This document shows positions 34,901 through 45,361 of a DNA stretch of 64,000 bases, in pieces. The notes beneath the pieces were generated by a model. That model had not been told where the DNA came from. It made no database searches and saw only the letters and a list, made by a program, of their open reading frames with translations. Numbering within the stretch: the first letter of the stretch is position 1; each line of letters begins with the position of its first letter. This stretch comes from Meandrina meandrites. Taxonomy: Eukaryota; Cnidaria; Anthozoa; Scleractinia; Meandrinidae. Location of the stretch: positions 12,733,602 through 12,797,601 of the forward strand of contig OY855906.1 in the NCBI GenBank assembly GCA_963693305.1, in the 5' to 3' direction. The translations under genes were made by a program, and so were the position numbers.

Positions 34901-37900
34901 GGGCGTGTCCTTAAATTCATCAAAGCGAACCAGCGACCAACAGTTGCAGAGAAATACAAAGAACCGCCTTTGGTTCGTAAGCTCCTGAATGAGTGGCAAA
35001 AACTTCATCTAAACAAGAAGAGCGGTATCCTCTATCGCAACCAGCAAATAGTTCTTCCACAGAAATTTCGGAAGACCGTTTACCGTGAACTTCATGAGGA
35101 AATGGGCCATCTTGGTGTTGAGAGGGTGCTAGCTTTAGCCCGTGAGAGATTTTATTGGCCACACATGAGGAGGGACATAGAAAACTTCATCCATCACACA
35201 TGCCGCTGTTTAAAACAAAGACGCCCAAATCTACCAACAAGAGAACCATTGCAGCCAATCGTCACAACGGCTCCTCTTCAAATGCTTTCCATTGACTTTG
35301 TACATCTAGAGCGGAGCTCAGGAGGCTACGAGTACATCCTTGTTGTAGTAGATCACTTTACAAAGTATGCACAAGCGTACCCAACGAAGAATAAAACGGC
35401 CGTTACTGCTGCAGACAAGATCTTTAATGACTTTATCCCACGCTTTGGGTTTCCGGAAAAGCTTCACCATGACATGGGAGGGGAATTTGAAAATCGTTTG
35501 TTTAAACGGCTAGAGGAACTTTCTGGAGTGATGCATTCCAGAACTACTCCGTATCACCCCCAAGGAAATGGTTTGGTGGAAAGAATGAACCGAACTCTAC
35601 TGAGTATGCTGCGAACTCTCCCCGAAACTCACAAATCCAGCTGGAAGGACCATGTGAACAAACTCATCCATGCCTATAACTGCACTGTTCACGAGTCAAC
35701 GGGTTATTCCCCATTCTTCCTGTTGTTTGGTCGAAGCCCTCGGCTACCAATTGATGTAATTTTTGACCTTGAAGCGGAAACTGGAGCCAGATCACATGCT
35801 GAGTATGTAACCAAATGGAAAACAGCCATGCAAGAAGCTTATTCACTCGCTTCAAAATCTGCTGAGAAAAGTGCAGTCAGGGGAAAACAGAATTATGACA
35901 AACGAGTGAGATCTTCAGCCTTGGAAGTAGGGGACCGTGTTCTGGTTCGCAACCTCACCCCTCGAGGTGGACCGGGAAAACTACGTGCCTTCTGGGAAGA
36001 TGAGATCCATGTAGTAATTGCAAGAAAGGGGGAGGGAAGCCCGGTGTATGACGTAAGACCAGAATCAGGCGAAGGACACACCCGTACCCTACACAGGAAC
36101 CTCTTACTACCTTGTACCTATCTCCCAGCTAAACCATGGCAGCTCCCTTCTGCAAGGAGCCCAAGATCATCAACACCTTATCATCGTAACAACACTCAGC
36201 CATCGAGGCAGGGAGAAGACGGCCACGAAAATGACAGTGATGATGACCGTCCAGACGGGTCATGTCATTACTTTTTGCGAGAGCGTGAGGGGAACAATGA
36301 ACCCCAAGTGCAAGTACAGTCTACAAGCAAAGAAGCAGTGGGAGCAGAAAATGTTGCACATGTTACTTCTGATGAGGTGTCAAGTGGAATGGAGGCAGCT
36401 GGAGCAGAACCAAACACCAGACATGTTACTGCTGATGAGGTGTCAAGTGAAATGGAGGCAGAAGCTTCAATTTCTGGTGGTCCTGATGGGTCGCAGATGA
36501 CAGACAGCCCTCAAGCCGTTGGTGGAGGAACGAGTGAAGAAGAAGATGGGAGCAGTCAAGGTCGACCTCAGCGGACGACGCAAGCACCTAAGCGGCTCAC
36601 TTATGACACTCCTGGGAATCCAGTTTATGTGAGAGAGATGAATATAAGACCACCTAGCGGGACAAGTCAGTTCTGGATACCACCACCGGTACCCTGTATG
36701 CCTGAACCACCAGTACCCTGTATGCCTGAACCTCCATTAAACCAGTACCGTACTTTGCCATCAGCAACGCCCTGTTTAATTCCACCTGCAGTACCCATGA
36801 TGTTCTGGAGTGCAAACACGATGATGCCTTATACGGTGCCTTGTCCAGCTCCACCTCACTTTCCACAATGGGGAGTACCATACCAGTCATTCCCATGCAG
36901 ATAGACTATATTTTGACTCTTAAATTGTTGTTGACCAGAGAACCAAAAAAAAAAAAATCTAGTTTTTCTTTGTGTATTTAAACATTCGACGCGAATGCTT
37001 AGAGGATTATCAAGAGATATCCTTTGTGATGCAGAACTTTGATAGTATGGACAGATGAACAGAGATACTTAGTGGTCTTTAAGGAGTTGGGCCTGATCAA
37101 CCCACTCCAGGATTTCAGTAGTGGAAATTCGAACACAAGCCACTGTTGTAGAGAATTATTCTGTATTGCATGCCAAATGTCAAGGATGACATTTCTTTTT
37201 TTGTTAGGGGAAGGTGTTAAGTAGAGAAATTTCAGTATTCAAAAGGAATCTGTAAAGTGCCAGGCACTCCCTCGAAAAAGGACTGGACGCTATATGACGT
37301 CTTGTGACGTAAGCAAAAAACCATGTGCCGATGTTGTGTGCTCAAGCGAGCGAGAAAACGAGTAGAAAATGTAATTGAAAGAGCGTAGTTTATGCTGATT
37401 AATACACGGGAAAAACTTCAACTGTGTGTGGATTTTGCTGTGTAACATTTGGCACGCAATGTATCACATGATGTTCCTTTCTCAAATTAAGATGTCTCAA
37501 GGTTAAGTCGCGTGTTTCATGAGGCAAATGTCGGAGTCTTACGAGTCAATGAGTCAAGGTACTTTGATACACAAAGTACAGGTTACCGTGTTTTCTCGAT
37601 AAGAAGCCCCCGGTGTTTATTTCAAACTTGGCCTGGTGGAGCCGGCGTTTATTTGAATCCTCCAGTTTATCCGAACGCGGCTTTTATTAAGCAACGGTTT
37701 TTATTCATAATTTTTGACAAAGATGTATGTGGCTAATATACCTACAGCTTATTACACCTTAAATGAATACCTCAGGGGCCTATTTTCAACGCCACCTTGG
37801 AGACCGGCGTTTAGTCGGTACCCGGCGATTAGTAATGGTAATAGTACTGAGTGGAGTCCAATTCGGTCTGTAATCATACGAGTGATTAACAAAATCGGAC

Positions 37901-38894
37901 GACCGCGTAGCGGGAGTCCGATTTGTTTAATCACGAGTATGATTACAGACAGAATTGGACGACACAAAGTCCTGTTACCAATTAATCATAAGTATAACAA
38001 AATTCGAGAAAAAATTTAGATAAAGCGAAGCCTACTAAGGACTTATCATCACTGAGGCAAAAAAGCCATTCTTGAAGCTGAAGGTTTTAGGAATATCAAG
38101 AAGTATTTAGTCACAACAAGAAACCAAATAAAGAGCGCGCGCATGTGCAGCACGCGAACTTTGTTATTGGACACCTTGTTATTGGACACCTTGTTATTGG
38201 ACACCTTGTTATTGGACACTTTGTTATTGGACACCTTGTTATTGGACACCTTGTTATTGGACACTTTGTTATTGGACACTTTAGCCGCGCGCGCTCCAAT
38301 TTGGTAAAAAATAGGGCGTGCTAAGAACCAATCAGATTCGAGAATTTTGTTATAGTTGTGATTAATCGAGAAAATGCTGTATCTATCATTTAGCATTGCT
38401 TGCGGTTAGTCAGTCCGCTCCAATTTGACTGCTGTTAGTTTGCTTTGCCGTTAGTTCCACTCCAGTTTGCCTGCGGTTACCTTTTACTGATTTGTTAGTA
38501 ACGGCAGCACTAGTTTCAATTTAATATAAACTATTATTTTAGATTTGACTCATAGACTCATGACTCATCGTCTCATAACAACTTAAATCCCGTCGTGCTA
38601 AGGCAACACACCAAAGTTCAGTTACTCACAAACAACGTCAATTCTTCCTTCTTCATCGATCACTTCTCTCACAGCCTTTTCCACCGAGTCATCCGAACAC
38701 ACGTCCATTTGCTTGATTATCAACGTGTCACCAAGGAAATTCTTGCCTTCTTCTTCTAGCTGTCCTTTTTTCGCCAGGTTTCTCATTGATGCGTAAACTT
38801 TAAAACGTTTGTCCGCGTCTTTTGCCAGAACAAGAGCAGTGGCGAGTCCTATACCACTAGAGCAACCAGAAATTACCACTACTTTGGGCGCCAT
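28998..38894 (-). CDS. RDH8-like short-chain dehydrogenase/reductase, copy B, intron 1 interrupted by a Gypsy element
   Basis: Exons are 38894-38630, 29999-29726 and 29328-28998. Intron phases 1 and 2 and all splice dinucleotides match copies A and C. The 289-residue product has [13 protein letters not shown], catalytic YSSSK, EPGPV and an intact C-terminus ending RFCAE. Met is set at 38894 by alignment with the other copies (MAPKVVV); the frame is open for nine residues upstream. Intron 1 is 8.6 kb because it holds the LTR retrotransposon 30118-37447 and a further insert around 37610-38520. All coding parts are undamaged, so it may still be expressed, but splicing across the insertion is untested. 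Confidence 0.85.
30118..30350 (+). repeat. 5' LTR of the Gypsy element
   Basis: The repeat is 233 bp, TGTTAAG...GTAACA. Two cAMP-response-element-like half or full sites, TGACGTC (30198-30204) and TGACGTAA (30208-30215), sit next to a TATAT (GCTATATGA), which could make up the promoter core; that role is inferred. Confidence 0.95.
30354..30371 (+). promoter_or_regulatory. Primer-binding site candidate
   Basis: TGGGGGCCTGTCCGGGAG begins three bases after the 5' LTR. It starts with TGG, as needed to pair with a tRNA CCA end, and resembles the tRNA-Pro type primer site used by many retroelements, with a two-base difference. The tRNA identity is an inference. Confidence 0.6.
30660..32051 (+). 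CDS. gag: Gypsy element Gag
   Basis: This 463-residue ORF starts in a good context (ACAAAATGG) 309 bp after the 5' LTR. It forms the capsid and binds the RNA. A charged helical N-terminus and a Lys/Glu-rich coiled stretch (about residues 95-130) precede the capsid-like region (about 150-330). A second helical part follows, then a C-terminal zinc knuckle [14 protein letters not shown] (Cys-x2-Cys-x4-His-x4-Cys), preceded by two further CxxC pairs. The stop TAG is at 32049-32051, inside the proposed frameshift stem-loop. The last 13 or so codons overlap the pol frame downstream of the slippery site. Confidence 0.9.
   Translation: MAEEKLILLDRKILSLDLSVLCEFALHAKVEKSAIEGKGKLSVIRAIRRKIEDSVETLSSDDQIEYVDGLMAHLGPPPLEGLESQYGKEEVEAKGSLKQLKKELDDLESKQKLVEEKLTMMQKEKPIDPVKSEDTIKVPLKGVEQSIFRRDFKIQGVVGDPGQKDKLGYQALISQIDAGLSKGYEDKEVVSAVIRAVQPGLQLRSYLENMTELTLPKLRKILRFHFHEKNATELYQLLTNIAQQPNEDPQSFLMRALTIRQKIISASKESDSGIKYDASSVQSLFLHALETGLADETIRAKIRPLTKDPKVADEDLIGAMSLAISAETERSNKFNPKGKSAKVFAVEGAAEANGKKEQQQKDQILATLKAVQADLAAVQSEVKTLRETANNQKADTIRPSHTGNGTSVGANTRGCQDCRRKREGDQCQHCYLCGGSNHIARYCHARYRSHPGNGHRLPPRDRE
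32012..32053 (+). promoter_or_regulatory. Programmed -1 ribosomal frameshift signal at the gag/pol junction
   Basis: The heptamer GGGAAAC (32012-32018) is in the X XXY YYZ register: GGA and AAC are Gag codons. A 7-nt spacer follows, then stem GGCTAC (32026-32031) pairs with GTAGCC (32048-32053). After one C-A mismatch, CCC (32033-32035) pairs with GGG (32044-32046), closing an 8-nt loop. Slipping back one base enters the pol frame, which is open here. The Gag TAG lies in the 3' arm. Confidence 0.8.
32019..36904 (+). CDS. pol: Gypsy element Pol with N-terminal MYND zinc finger, protease, RT, RNase H and integrase
   Basis: Pol is made in the -1 frame, probably as Gag-Pol after slippage near 32018. 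The frame is open from at least 31937, and an ATG at 32054 lies two bases after the Gag stop. Domains: MYND finger at 32081-32203 (CSGC...CSAC...[18 protein letters not shown]); aspartic protease DTGA at 32387; reverse transcriptase with YLDD at 33788-33799; RNase H with HTDAS at 34307; integrase with an N-terminal HHCC finger near 35090-35210. The integrase triad is Asp at 35294, Asp at 35471 and Glu at 35579, giving D-x58-D-x35-E, followed by a GPY/F-like module ([16 protein letters not shown]). The tail is Ser/Glu-rich with a repeated HVTxDEVSS unit, then Pro-rich with a repeated PVPCMPEPP unit. No stop or frameshift interrupts it. Confidence 0.93.
32081..32203 (+). other. MYND-type zinc finger encoded at the start of Pol
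   Basis: The spacing is C-x2-C-x11-C-x2-C-x5-C-x3-CQ-x3-W-x2-HK-x2-C (with an extra Cys in the first loop). This is the zf-MYND pattern of host chromatin and signalling proteins, where it binds proline-rich peptides. It stands where a Gypsy Pol normally begins directly with protease. Confidence 0.85.
37206..37214 (+). promoter_or_regulatory. Polypurine tract
   Basis: AGGGGAAGG directly abuts the 3' LTR and would prime plus-strand synthesis. It is shorter than in many retroelements. Confidence 0.75.
37215..37447 (+). repeat. 3' LTR of the Gypsy element
   Basis: It is 233 bp and by eye identical to 30118-30350, followed by the TSD TTTGG. Confidence 0.95.
37852..37963. mobile_element. Foldback MITE in intron 1 of RDH8 copy B
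   Basis: Arms of about 48 bp (starting GTCCAATTCGGTCTGTAATC) fold onto their inverse around a GACCGCGTAGCGG centre. It is part of a wider insertion (about 37610-38520) absent from copy A. A second arm pair, AATCATAAGTATAACAAAAT near 37984 and its inverse near 38343, brackets the minisatellite. Confidence 0.75.
38161..38280. repeat. Minisatellite: eight perfect-length copies of a 15-bp unit
   Basis: TTGTTATTGGACACC repeats eight times with only C/T changes at the last base. Each unit carries ATTGG, the inverse of a CCAAT box. The array is bordered by GCGCGCGC stretches on both sides. Confidence 0.95.
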
Positions 38895-39841
38895 CGTCGG
38901 GTTAACAGACTTGCGTAACACGATGGAGTCCTTGACCTTGAATTATTTACGTGGCAATTGGCAAAGGGATTTTTGCGTGACACGCAATTCGGGCAAAAAT
39001 GTACGAGGTGCGTTAAAAAGTATTTAAGTTTACACTGGCGCGTGAATTTCCCACAGCATAAGTGTAACGAAGGGGACCATTCACTAGGTTCACTGAAATA
39101 TATCGATCTTCAGCCGTTAAAAAGGCAGTGAATTCTTCTTTAGTAGAGGGTGGATAATCAGATTTTAGAATAATTAGACAGTTAAACCCGAAGTCAACGA
39201 TATGTAAATCATTCTAAAATCTGATAATCCACTCTCAATGACGAAAATGTCTATGTCCGCCGTCACTTTACTACCCGTATTTAAAAGCAGTTGAGGGTCG
39301 ATAGATTTTATACAACACAATAGAAGGATAGAAGAGATTGGCGCCTTTCCATATAATGATTTGTCGGAAACTTGCGTGTCGTCAAGTGTAAACCTTATTC
39401 GCCCATATAATTAATACGTGATATTTGACACGTAGAAGTGAGAACGTTGCATACCTCAAGTGTCTTTGTTTTAACAGTGTAAGGAGAGAGTAGGTGTTGA
39501 TCCAATGTCCAAACGAACCAGAGCTTCCATTGTATTTATGTGATCTCATTAAATGATTAAAGAACTCGTGTTGGGTTTGTCAACGGAATATATTAGTACA
39601 AATATTTTAGTACTAGAAATAATTAACTGGAGTCATTTTTGGAAGCACTGGTCAATAGGATCCTCGAGATATTGCCATTCTCCTCTCTTAGGGTAATGTT
39701 TCCAGGTTGTTTCTAGATTCGCCAAGGCTGACTATCAATAACTGTATATGGAGTCGTTCCTCTTATAAACCACTGGTGATTTTCTCAAGCCAAGGTGATT
39801 ACGTAATTAAGGAAGGTGGGAAGTAAGTTTCACTTCCAGCA
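38895..39841. other. Upstream region of RDH8 copy B with a 91-bp foldback element
   Basis: It starts the divergent interval between RDH8 copy B (minus) and the GPCR at 43045 (plus) and should contain the RDH8 promoter. An inverted repeat, GTGGATAATCAGATTTTAGA near 39151 and its complement ending near 39233, marks a small MITE at 39146-39236. From about 39390 the sequence is similar to 53060-53500 upstream of copy C. Confidence 0.6.
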
Positions 39842-42461
39842 GAGTATAGCTAACTGTCGTGGGTCGTGGGTCGTGGGTCGTGGGTAGAAGTCGTGGGTCG
39901 TGGGTGTGGGTAAAGTCGTGGGTGTGGGTAAAAGTCGTGGGTAACAAAAAACACCTTTACACCGTAAGTTTTCCAGAGTTAGACTCCAAATTACTTTGTG
40001 TACTCTGTGGACAAGAATTGGCACGGTAATAACACCGGGGAGGGTGGGAGAAGGGAAAAGAGGTTCATTCTTATAGGACTCACACCAAGACTCCTTCTTT
40101 CCCAAAATCGTTTGTATAGAACTATTTATTTATTTAATAGCAGGAATCTTTATCAGCGTTCTATTTGGATGGTTCAAACAAGCGGCTTTCGCTTAGTGTA
40201 TAGCATGTTCGGGCAATAAACCTTGCAAAGAGCATCTAGAGTAGAACGACCTATCCAATCAAAGCGCGAGAACTGAAATGGTTTCTAACGAGGCTAAAAC
40301 AGCGAGCGGTTTGCTCTCGACGGTAGTTTATGCTTTGACAACATAGCGATACGTAATTAAACTTTGCCCGTTATAAAGGACTTTTTGGAAAGGCAGGTCA
40401 ACAGAAACATGCCTAACAGAACTCAAGAATACAATAAGAATGAAATTATTCTTCAAAGGGGGAATGAGGGCAAACAAGGGTCGCTAAGTTAAAAGGAAGA
40501 TAAGACTTTCATCAGAACTTATAACGAATATTTCGTGTTTCTGAATAGTTTCAAATTCAAGGAAACCTCAACATATTATTTTTTCAAAGTAGGAAAACAC
40601 CAACGGAGTAATTAAAAACGAGAAATAAACAAGGATTACGAATGGCTTACTTGATAAACTTTGCCAATTTTTGCAAGATCCGTTTTCCGTGACCTTGCTC
40701 CTTTTGCCTCATTTAGCACAAAACTTTTTGAAAATTCGCGTTAATTTTATAACGCGCAAATTTTATTAGCATTTTTTTTTAATGATTCGTTTTATTCCTT
40801 TAATAAGGTACAACACCAGAAAATGTCGCTTGGCCGGATGTTCAAACTGTATCAATTTTATTTTCAACAAGTTGCTTTATTGAAGTAAACTACACCACCA
40901 TTAAAATTAGATTTAACATCGCTTTGGAAAGAAAAGCCTGACTTTCCTATAAGACAGGGAACCAATTTTCCAGGCAAACCTGAAAATCCTAATTATGAAT
41001 TTTACTAATCAAATTATTATGGCAGACGCAAAATATTAACAATGCTTATATTTTTACAGTTTTATATAATGTAACAAGCTAAGAGTTTCGATAACAATTG
41101 AATCATGGCACGACGCAAATTATTATAACAGTACCAAATCAATGTCTAGGAAAGAAATTTCGTTCAGTGAGCCTCCTAACACGTAAACTGAGAAAAAAAA
41201 TACCGCAGTAGTCTGCAACAATTGTCATCAAACAGAAACAACCTTTAGGTTAGACATGGCTATGTCCTGCATCAAAGTTTTGGCGTTCTTCAAATGAAAT
41301 GTAAACATTTTCATTGAAAAAAGGGATATGTGCGGCGTCTATGAAATTTGAACCAGCAGCTGTTGCTTAGGCGCGGTGGTGAAGTTCTCGGAGAATCTTG
41401 TTTCACTACATCAGCGTATGAAATGGCAGAGGAGACGCTATCGGACTCCATTATCGAAAAGGACAACTCGCAACACGTTGTTTTCTCTTGGATCCTCGGT
41501 CAAAAAGGCGAATGATTTAAGTTTTACTTTCCTTTGTTCAGTTATCATGACGCCTGAAAAATACCGATATGAGCGTGCAGCGGCCGTGGGAAAGAATGTC
41601 AACCTCAAAGGAAGAACAGACAGGCGGGGGAATTGGAGCCTGGGAATCAGAGAACCGATGCTTTGTAATAAAAGCCTAGCCCTAACGTTTAAGAAGTAGC
41701 TTTGTTTTAAGTTTCAGCTCTTGTAGTTTTACAAAGAGAAATGTTTTCAAAATGAAATAATGTTTTCTTGTCAAAAGAAATTAAAATACCATAAAGCTCT
41801 TTAAAGTCCTCCTCTCTTTTACGCCCCCACCCCTTTCTAAGGGACGGACCATTATTTCTTTGGAGGGGGGGGGGGGGGGGGGAAGTTAGATTTTTCTAAA
41901 TAAACCATCGTGATCCTGAAGATTTGTTTTGGGAACAAAAAAGCTGTTACTCAAGACATAAAATCAAGTTGCTAAAAAAATATTAAGCGGCGCTACTCTT
42001 GGCTGCAAACATGTCGACCAGACACAAAAATATAGTGCGCCTAGCCTAGCCTAGCCTGTTCCAGGCTCTCTATAGTTGACGAGAGCGAAAAGAGTGGGCA
42101 CTACATGTGCAGGGGCAAAATACAAGCCTTGAACCGCTTAAACTTGACTTTACGGAGCAAAGGTATGGACGTTACCTTTCTTCTTTTCTCTCATCCCTAC
42201 TTGTATCAATTCTTTTTTGCAGAGTACACTAAGCGATTTTTAAATTAAGACTTTCACTGAAAAAAAACTTGCAGTGTATAAAGCCATCTGTAAGCTATTC
42301 GATTGACATTAGGAATTATTATTCTTTGGAAGGAGAAGTTTCTAAAAGGTATATTTTGTTACCCACGACTTTTACCCACACCCACGACTTTACCCACACC
42401 CACGACCCACGACTTCTACCCACGACCCACGACCCACGATCCACGACAGTTAGCTATACTC
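39842..42461. mobile_element. Mutator-like non-autonomous transposon (2,620 bp) with heptamer-repeat TIRs and 9-bp TSD
   Basis: GAGTATAGCTAACTGTCGTG at 39842 is inverted at the right end (42442-42461). The TIRs of about 125 bp consist largely of GTCGTGGGT-type short repeats. The TSD CTTCCAGCA is at 39833-39841 and 42462-42470, and the equivalent of the empty site is seen in unit C near 53488 (CTTCTAGCAC). The interior has only short open frames (the longest plus-strand one, 41376-41699, has no recognisable domain), a G-run at about 41864-41881 and a short CCTAG repeat near 42040. Confidence 0.85.
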
Positions 42462-43044
42462 CTTCCAGCACTATGTTCGTGCAGGCAAGAGAAAGATTCT
42501 GCTAGAGGGGAGACCGCTTAGGGGGGTTCGACTGTATAACACCGGGTAAAGGAAAAATATGCGAACGTGATTTGTGATTTGTGCTTGTTGAATTTAGGCA
42601 CATCTCTCAAGTAAACATTATTGAAATCGGGCACTATTTTTTATCGGCCTTTTATGTCGCACATTTTGAAAAAATGGTTAAAGGTGCTTTTGCTAACTAA
42701 AATTTTGTGCAAGAAATAAAGCGGTGTGGTGCTGTGTATGAAATAAAGTGCGAGACAATTGTGGTCAAAAAGATTCAAATATAGCACACATCACAACATT
42801 TCCACGGCGAATGAACTAAAACAAAAGACTTGAAGGATACTTTAATAATGTTGGACCTAAAATTTGGTTTCTAAGCTTAGCCATACGTGAAATTGCTTTC
42901 ATGCATCCGGATATGAACCGTGGCAGTTCAAATGGTTACATATGCATATGCACGATTCTTCCAAGTTATTTCCTTCACAAAACTCTGGCAAATATCGCAG
43001 GCGAATGATGGACGATGAAAAGTCTGGATATAACGAATATCATC
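42462..43044. promoter_or_regulatory. 5' flank of the first cluster GPCR
   Basis: The stretch is similar to 53490-53650 beyond unit C. No core promoter element can be named with confidence. Confidence 0.35.
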
Positions 43045-44016
43045 ATGTTAAATAACTGTTCTATAAACTGCCACGAAGAACAAGAGGTGATTCAGGACAA
43101 CAGCTCGTGCTTCCGCTTTCCTGTTTTTCAGGTTGAAAATGTTTCAGAAATTCTCATCGTGTTCAATTGCGCCATTAACATCCTGCTTCTTATAACAGGG
43201 ATTCTTGGAAATGTATTGGTTATCTTGGTGGTATGGAAGACACCTTCTCTGCGTTCTCCTTCGAATGTATTGCTCTGTGGACTGGCAACATCAGATCTTG
43301 CTGTTGGCCTTGTGGTTCAGCCTCTGTTTCTTTACATAGAGCTGACGCAGTTCCTCGAAAACTCGGCAGAGTATCCGTGTGCTCTGGGAAGAGCATTCAT
43401 TGTTGTGTCCTATACAGTGTGCGGTGTATCTTTGTTGACTGTTACAGCCATCAGTGTAGAGAGGTTATTAGCCCTACAATATCATTTACGATATGTTAAT
43501 ATCATCACCGTTCAACGAGTCATGTACCTTATGACATTAAACTGGTTGGCAAGCGGATTTCTAGCAAGTCTTATATTGTGGAGTAGGGAGATATTTCTTG
43601 TCGTTATGGCTGCCGTGGTTGGCGTTTGCCTTTGTATGTCGATGTTCGTCCATGTGAAAATTTATCGTGTTCTTCACCGCCATCAACAACAAATTCAAGC
43701 GCAAAGAGAAGCAGTTCAAGCCCCCAATGGTTTTAATGTGTCACGTTTTAAAAGGACAGCTGTCAACGCTTTTCTAATTCACTACTTCCTTCTCCTTTGC
43801 TATACTCCGCTGTTCATCACTTTACTACTGACAAGTAACGAAGAAAACATTGATTCGGCATCCTGGAAGAAGGTCGATAGGGCCATAGCATGGAAATTAA
43901 CAAGCACAGTGGTATTCATGAATTCCGCTGTGAATCCTTTTATCTACTGCTGGCGTCTTCGAGAAATAGGGGTCGCCATAAAAAAGACATTGAAGTTGGC
44001 TTTCTGTAGGTTGTGA
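43045..44016 (+). CDS. Melanocortin-like (MECO-type) class A GPCR, cluster copy 1
   Basis: This intronless ORF gives 323 residues from the ATG at 43045 (MLNNCSINC), the start shared with copies 2-4; an in-frame ATG ten codons upstream (43015) is less likely. TM1 has GNVL, TM2 LATSDLAVGLVVQP, TM3 ends VERLLALQYHLRY, so the DRY position reads ERL. The TM4-TM5 loop is only a few residues (LWSREIF) and lacks the usual Cys, TM6 has CYTPLF and TM7 has NPFIYCWR. Very short second loops without the disulfide are known from melanocortin and related lipid or nucleoside receptors. The ligand is unknown. A Gln-rich third loop (HQQQIQAQ) is shared by the family. Confidence 0.88.
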   Translation: MLNNCSINCHEEQEVIQDNSSCFRFPVFQVENVSEILIVFNCAINILLLITGILGNVLVILVVWKTPSLRSPSNVLLCGLATSDLAVGLVVQPLFLYIELTQFLENSAEYPCALGRAFIVVSYTVCGVSLLTVTAISVERLLALQYHLRYVNIITVQRVMYLMTLNWLASGFLASLILWSREIFLVVMAAVVGVCLCMSMFVHVKIYRVLHRHQQQIQAQREAVQAPNGFNVSRFKRTAVNAFLIHYFLLLCYTPLFITLLLTSNEENIDSASWKKVDRAIAWKLTSTVVFMNSAVNPFIYCWRLREIGVAIKKTLKLAFCRL

Positions 44017-45361
44017 TTTTGTTAATGACATTACTTATAATTGCATTCGCACATCGCAAAAGCTATACTCCCATGAAAACATCATTACAATTAGATGGTT
44101 TTGTTTGAGTGAAGTCAAAAGGATATGGATTGTATCAGCTTTGGTTATTCAGTTGTAAAAGAGAGAATTAGACGAAGATGACTTTGTTGTGTCAATGAGC
44201 ATAACGCAGGAATTCCCTGAACAAGTTTTAATAGAAAAGAGAAAAGCACTTAATTTATATATTTTTTTGTATAGGTAATTCGATTTGGTCGAGTAAAAAG
44301 TGAAGTGAAAAGATGTGAATATTATTTTTCCGGTTTTGCACTGATAATAACAGACGATGATGGCATTGTTGTGACAAAGGGCGTAAGGCAGGTACCCTGC
44401 ATCCTCTTAAGCGAATCTAAATAAATATAAATTAAAAAAGCACTTAACCTAAAATTAAGATGTAGATAGAAATATATAGATATAGAAAGTTTGAAGTCGA
44501 GTTTGTCTGTGAAATCAAGGAGAATTATCGTTAAAACCCTTATTTCTATATATTTTTACAATAAGCATAATAACCAGGAAACCTAACCTAAGCAAACCTA
44601 AATAGAAAATAAAATAACGTCTAGCCTACCTATTTGTATAGGAAATTGGATTTGGTCAGGTGTAATTTATTAAGAAATGATATCACGCGCGTTTTCAGAT
44701 TTTTTCAGAAGTTTCTCGAATTGGTACTTCGATGTATGATAAAAATTCTGTAGAATCTTCAAATGAGATCGCTTGTTGGAGGTGATCGCTTAGGCAAATT
44801 CGAATCTATGGCCTCAAGTTAGAGGAGGAGGTTGGTGGTTATAATGAAACTGATGTATTAGGCCATCTCGGATTTTGCTTCCTCTCTCAACTTGTGATGT
44901 TCCTGGTGAAAGGGAGCTTCTTTTATAGGGAGTTTAAATTACGAACAATTCATATAAGTCATTTTCCAGCTACTGAATGTTTTGCACAAAAGCAAAACAA
45001 CATTAACTTCTCAACTTGTTGCTTGCATAGAATAAAGTGCGAGACAATTGTGTTCCAGTTGATTCCATATACAGGAGACGCATCACAATCTTTCGAAGGC
45101 GAGTTAACCGAATCAAAACAAATTCTTCGCACAATGATATTAGACCTAAAATTGGATCTCCAATCTCATTCATAGACGAGATTCTTTAATGCGTCCGGTT
45201 ATGAACCTAGACATTTTCAAATGGTTAAGCATGCCTGTGCGCGATTCTAGATCATTCTACGAAGCTATTTCTTCACGAGACACTGGAAGATATCAGAGGT
45301 AAACGAAAGTTGACGAAAAAGCAACACTTTCTACGATTTAAATCGGAATACGGATATCATC
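44017..45361. other. Spacer between GPCR copies 1 and 2
   Basis: No gene was recognised. The spacer resembles the one after copy 2 (46540-46780 and 47940-48650), which shows that the receptor was duplicated together with its flanks. Confidence 0.55.

Larger units (their letters stand above)
30118..37447 (+). mobile_element. Full-length Ty3/Gypsy-type LTR retrotransposon, apparently intact and young
   Basis: Parts in order: 5' LTR 30118-30350, primer-binding site 30354-30371, gag 30660-32051, pol in the -1 frame to 36904, polypurine tract 37206-37214, 3' LTR 37215-37447. LTRs start TG and end CA; I find no difference between them over 233 bp. The TSD is TTTGG (30113-30117, 37448-37452). RDH8 copy A retains the empty target (CAATGTTTGGCACGCAATG near 20059). 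The domain order protease, RT, RNase H, integrase identifies the Ty3/Gypsy group. There is no envelope-like ORF after pol. It is in the opposite orientation to the host gene. Confidence 0.95.

Noticed and set aside
36905..37214. Possible envelope gene after pol
   Set aside because: Only about 310 bp remain before the 3' LTR and no open frame of useful length is present, so the element is a plain Gypsy retrotransposon.
38161..38280. CRISPR-like array
   Set aside because: The units are contiguous 15-mers with no spacers, in a eukaryotic intron.
41376..41699. A 107-residue plus-strand open frame inside the 2.6-kb Mutator-like element
   Set aside because: It has no recognisable domain, begins at a GTG rather than an ATG, and is not long enough to be a transposase.
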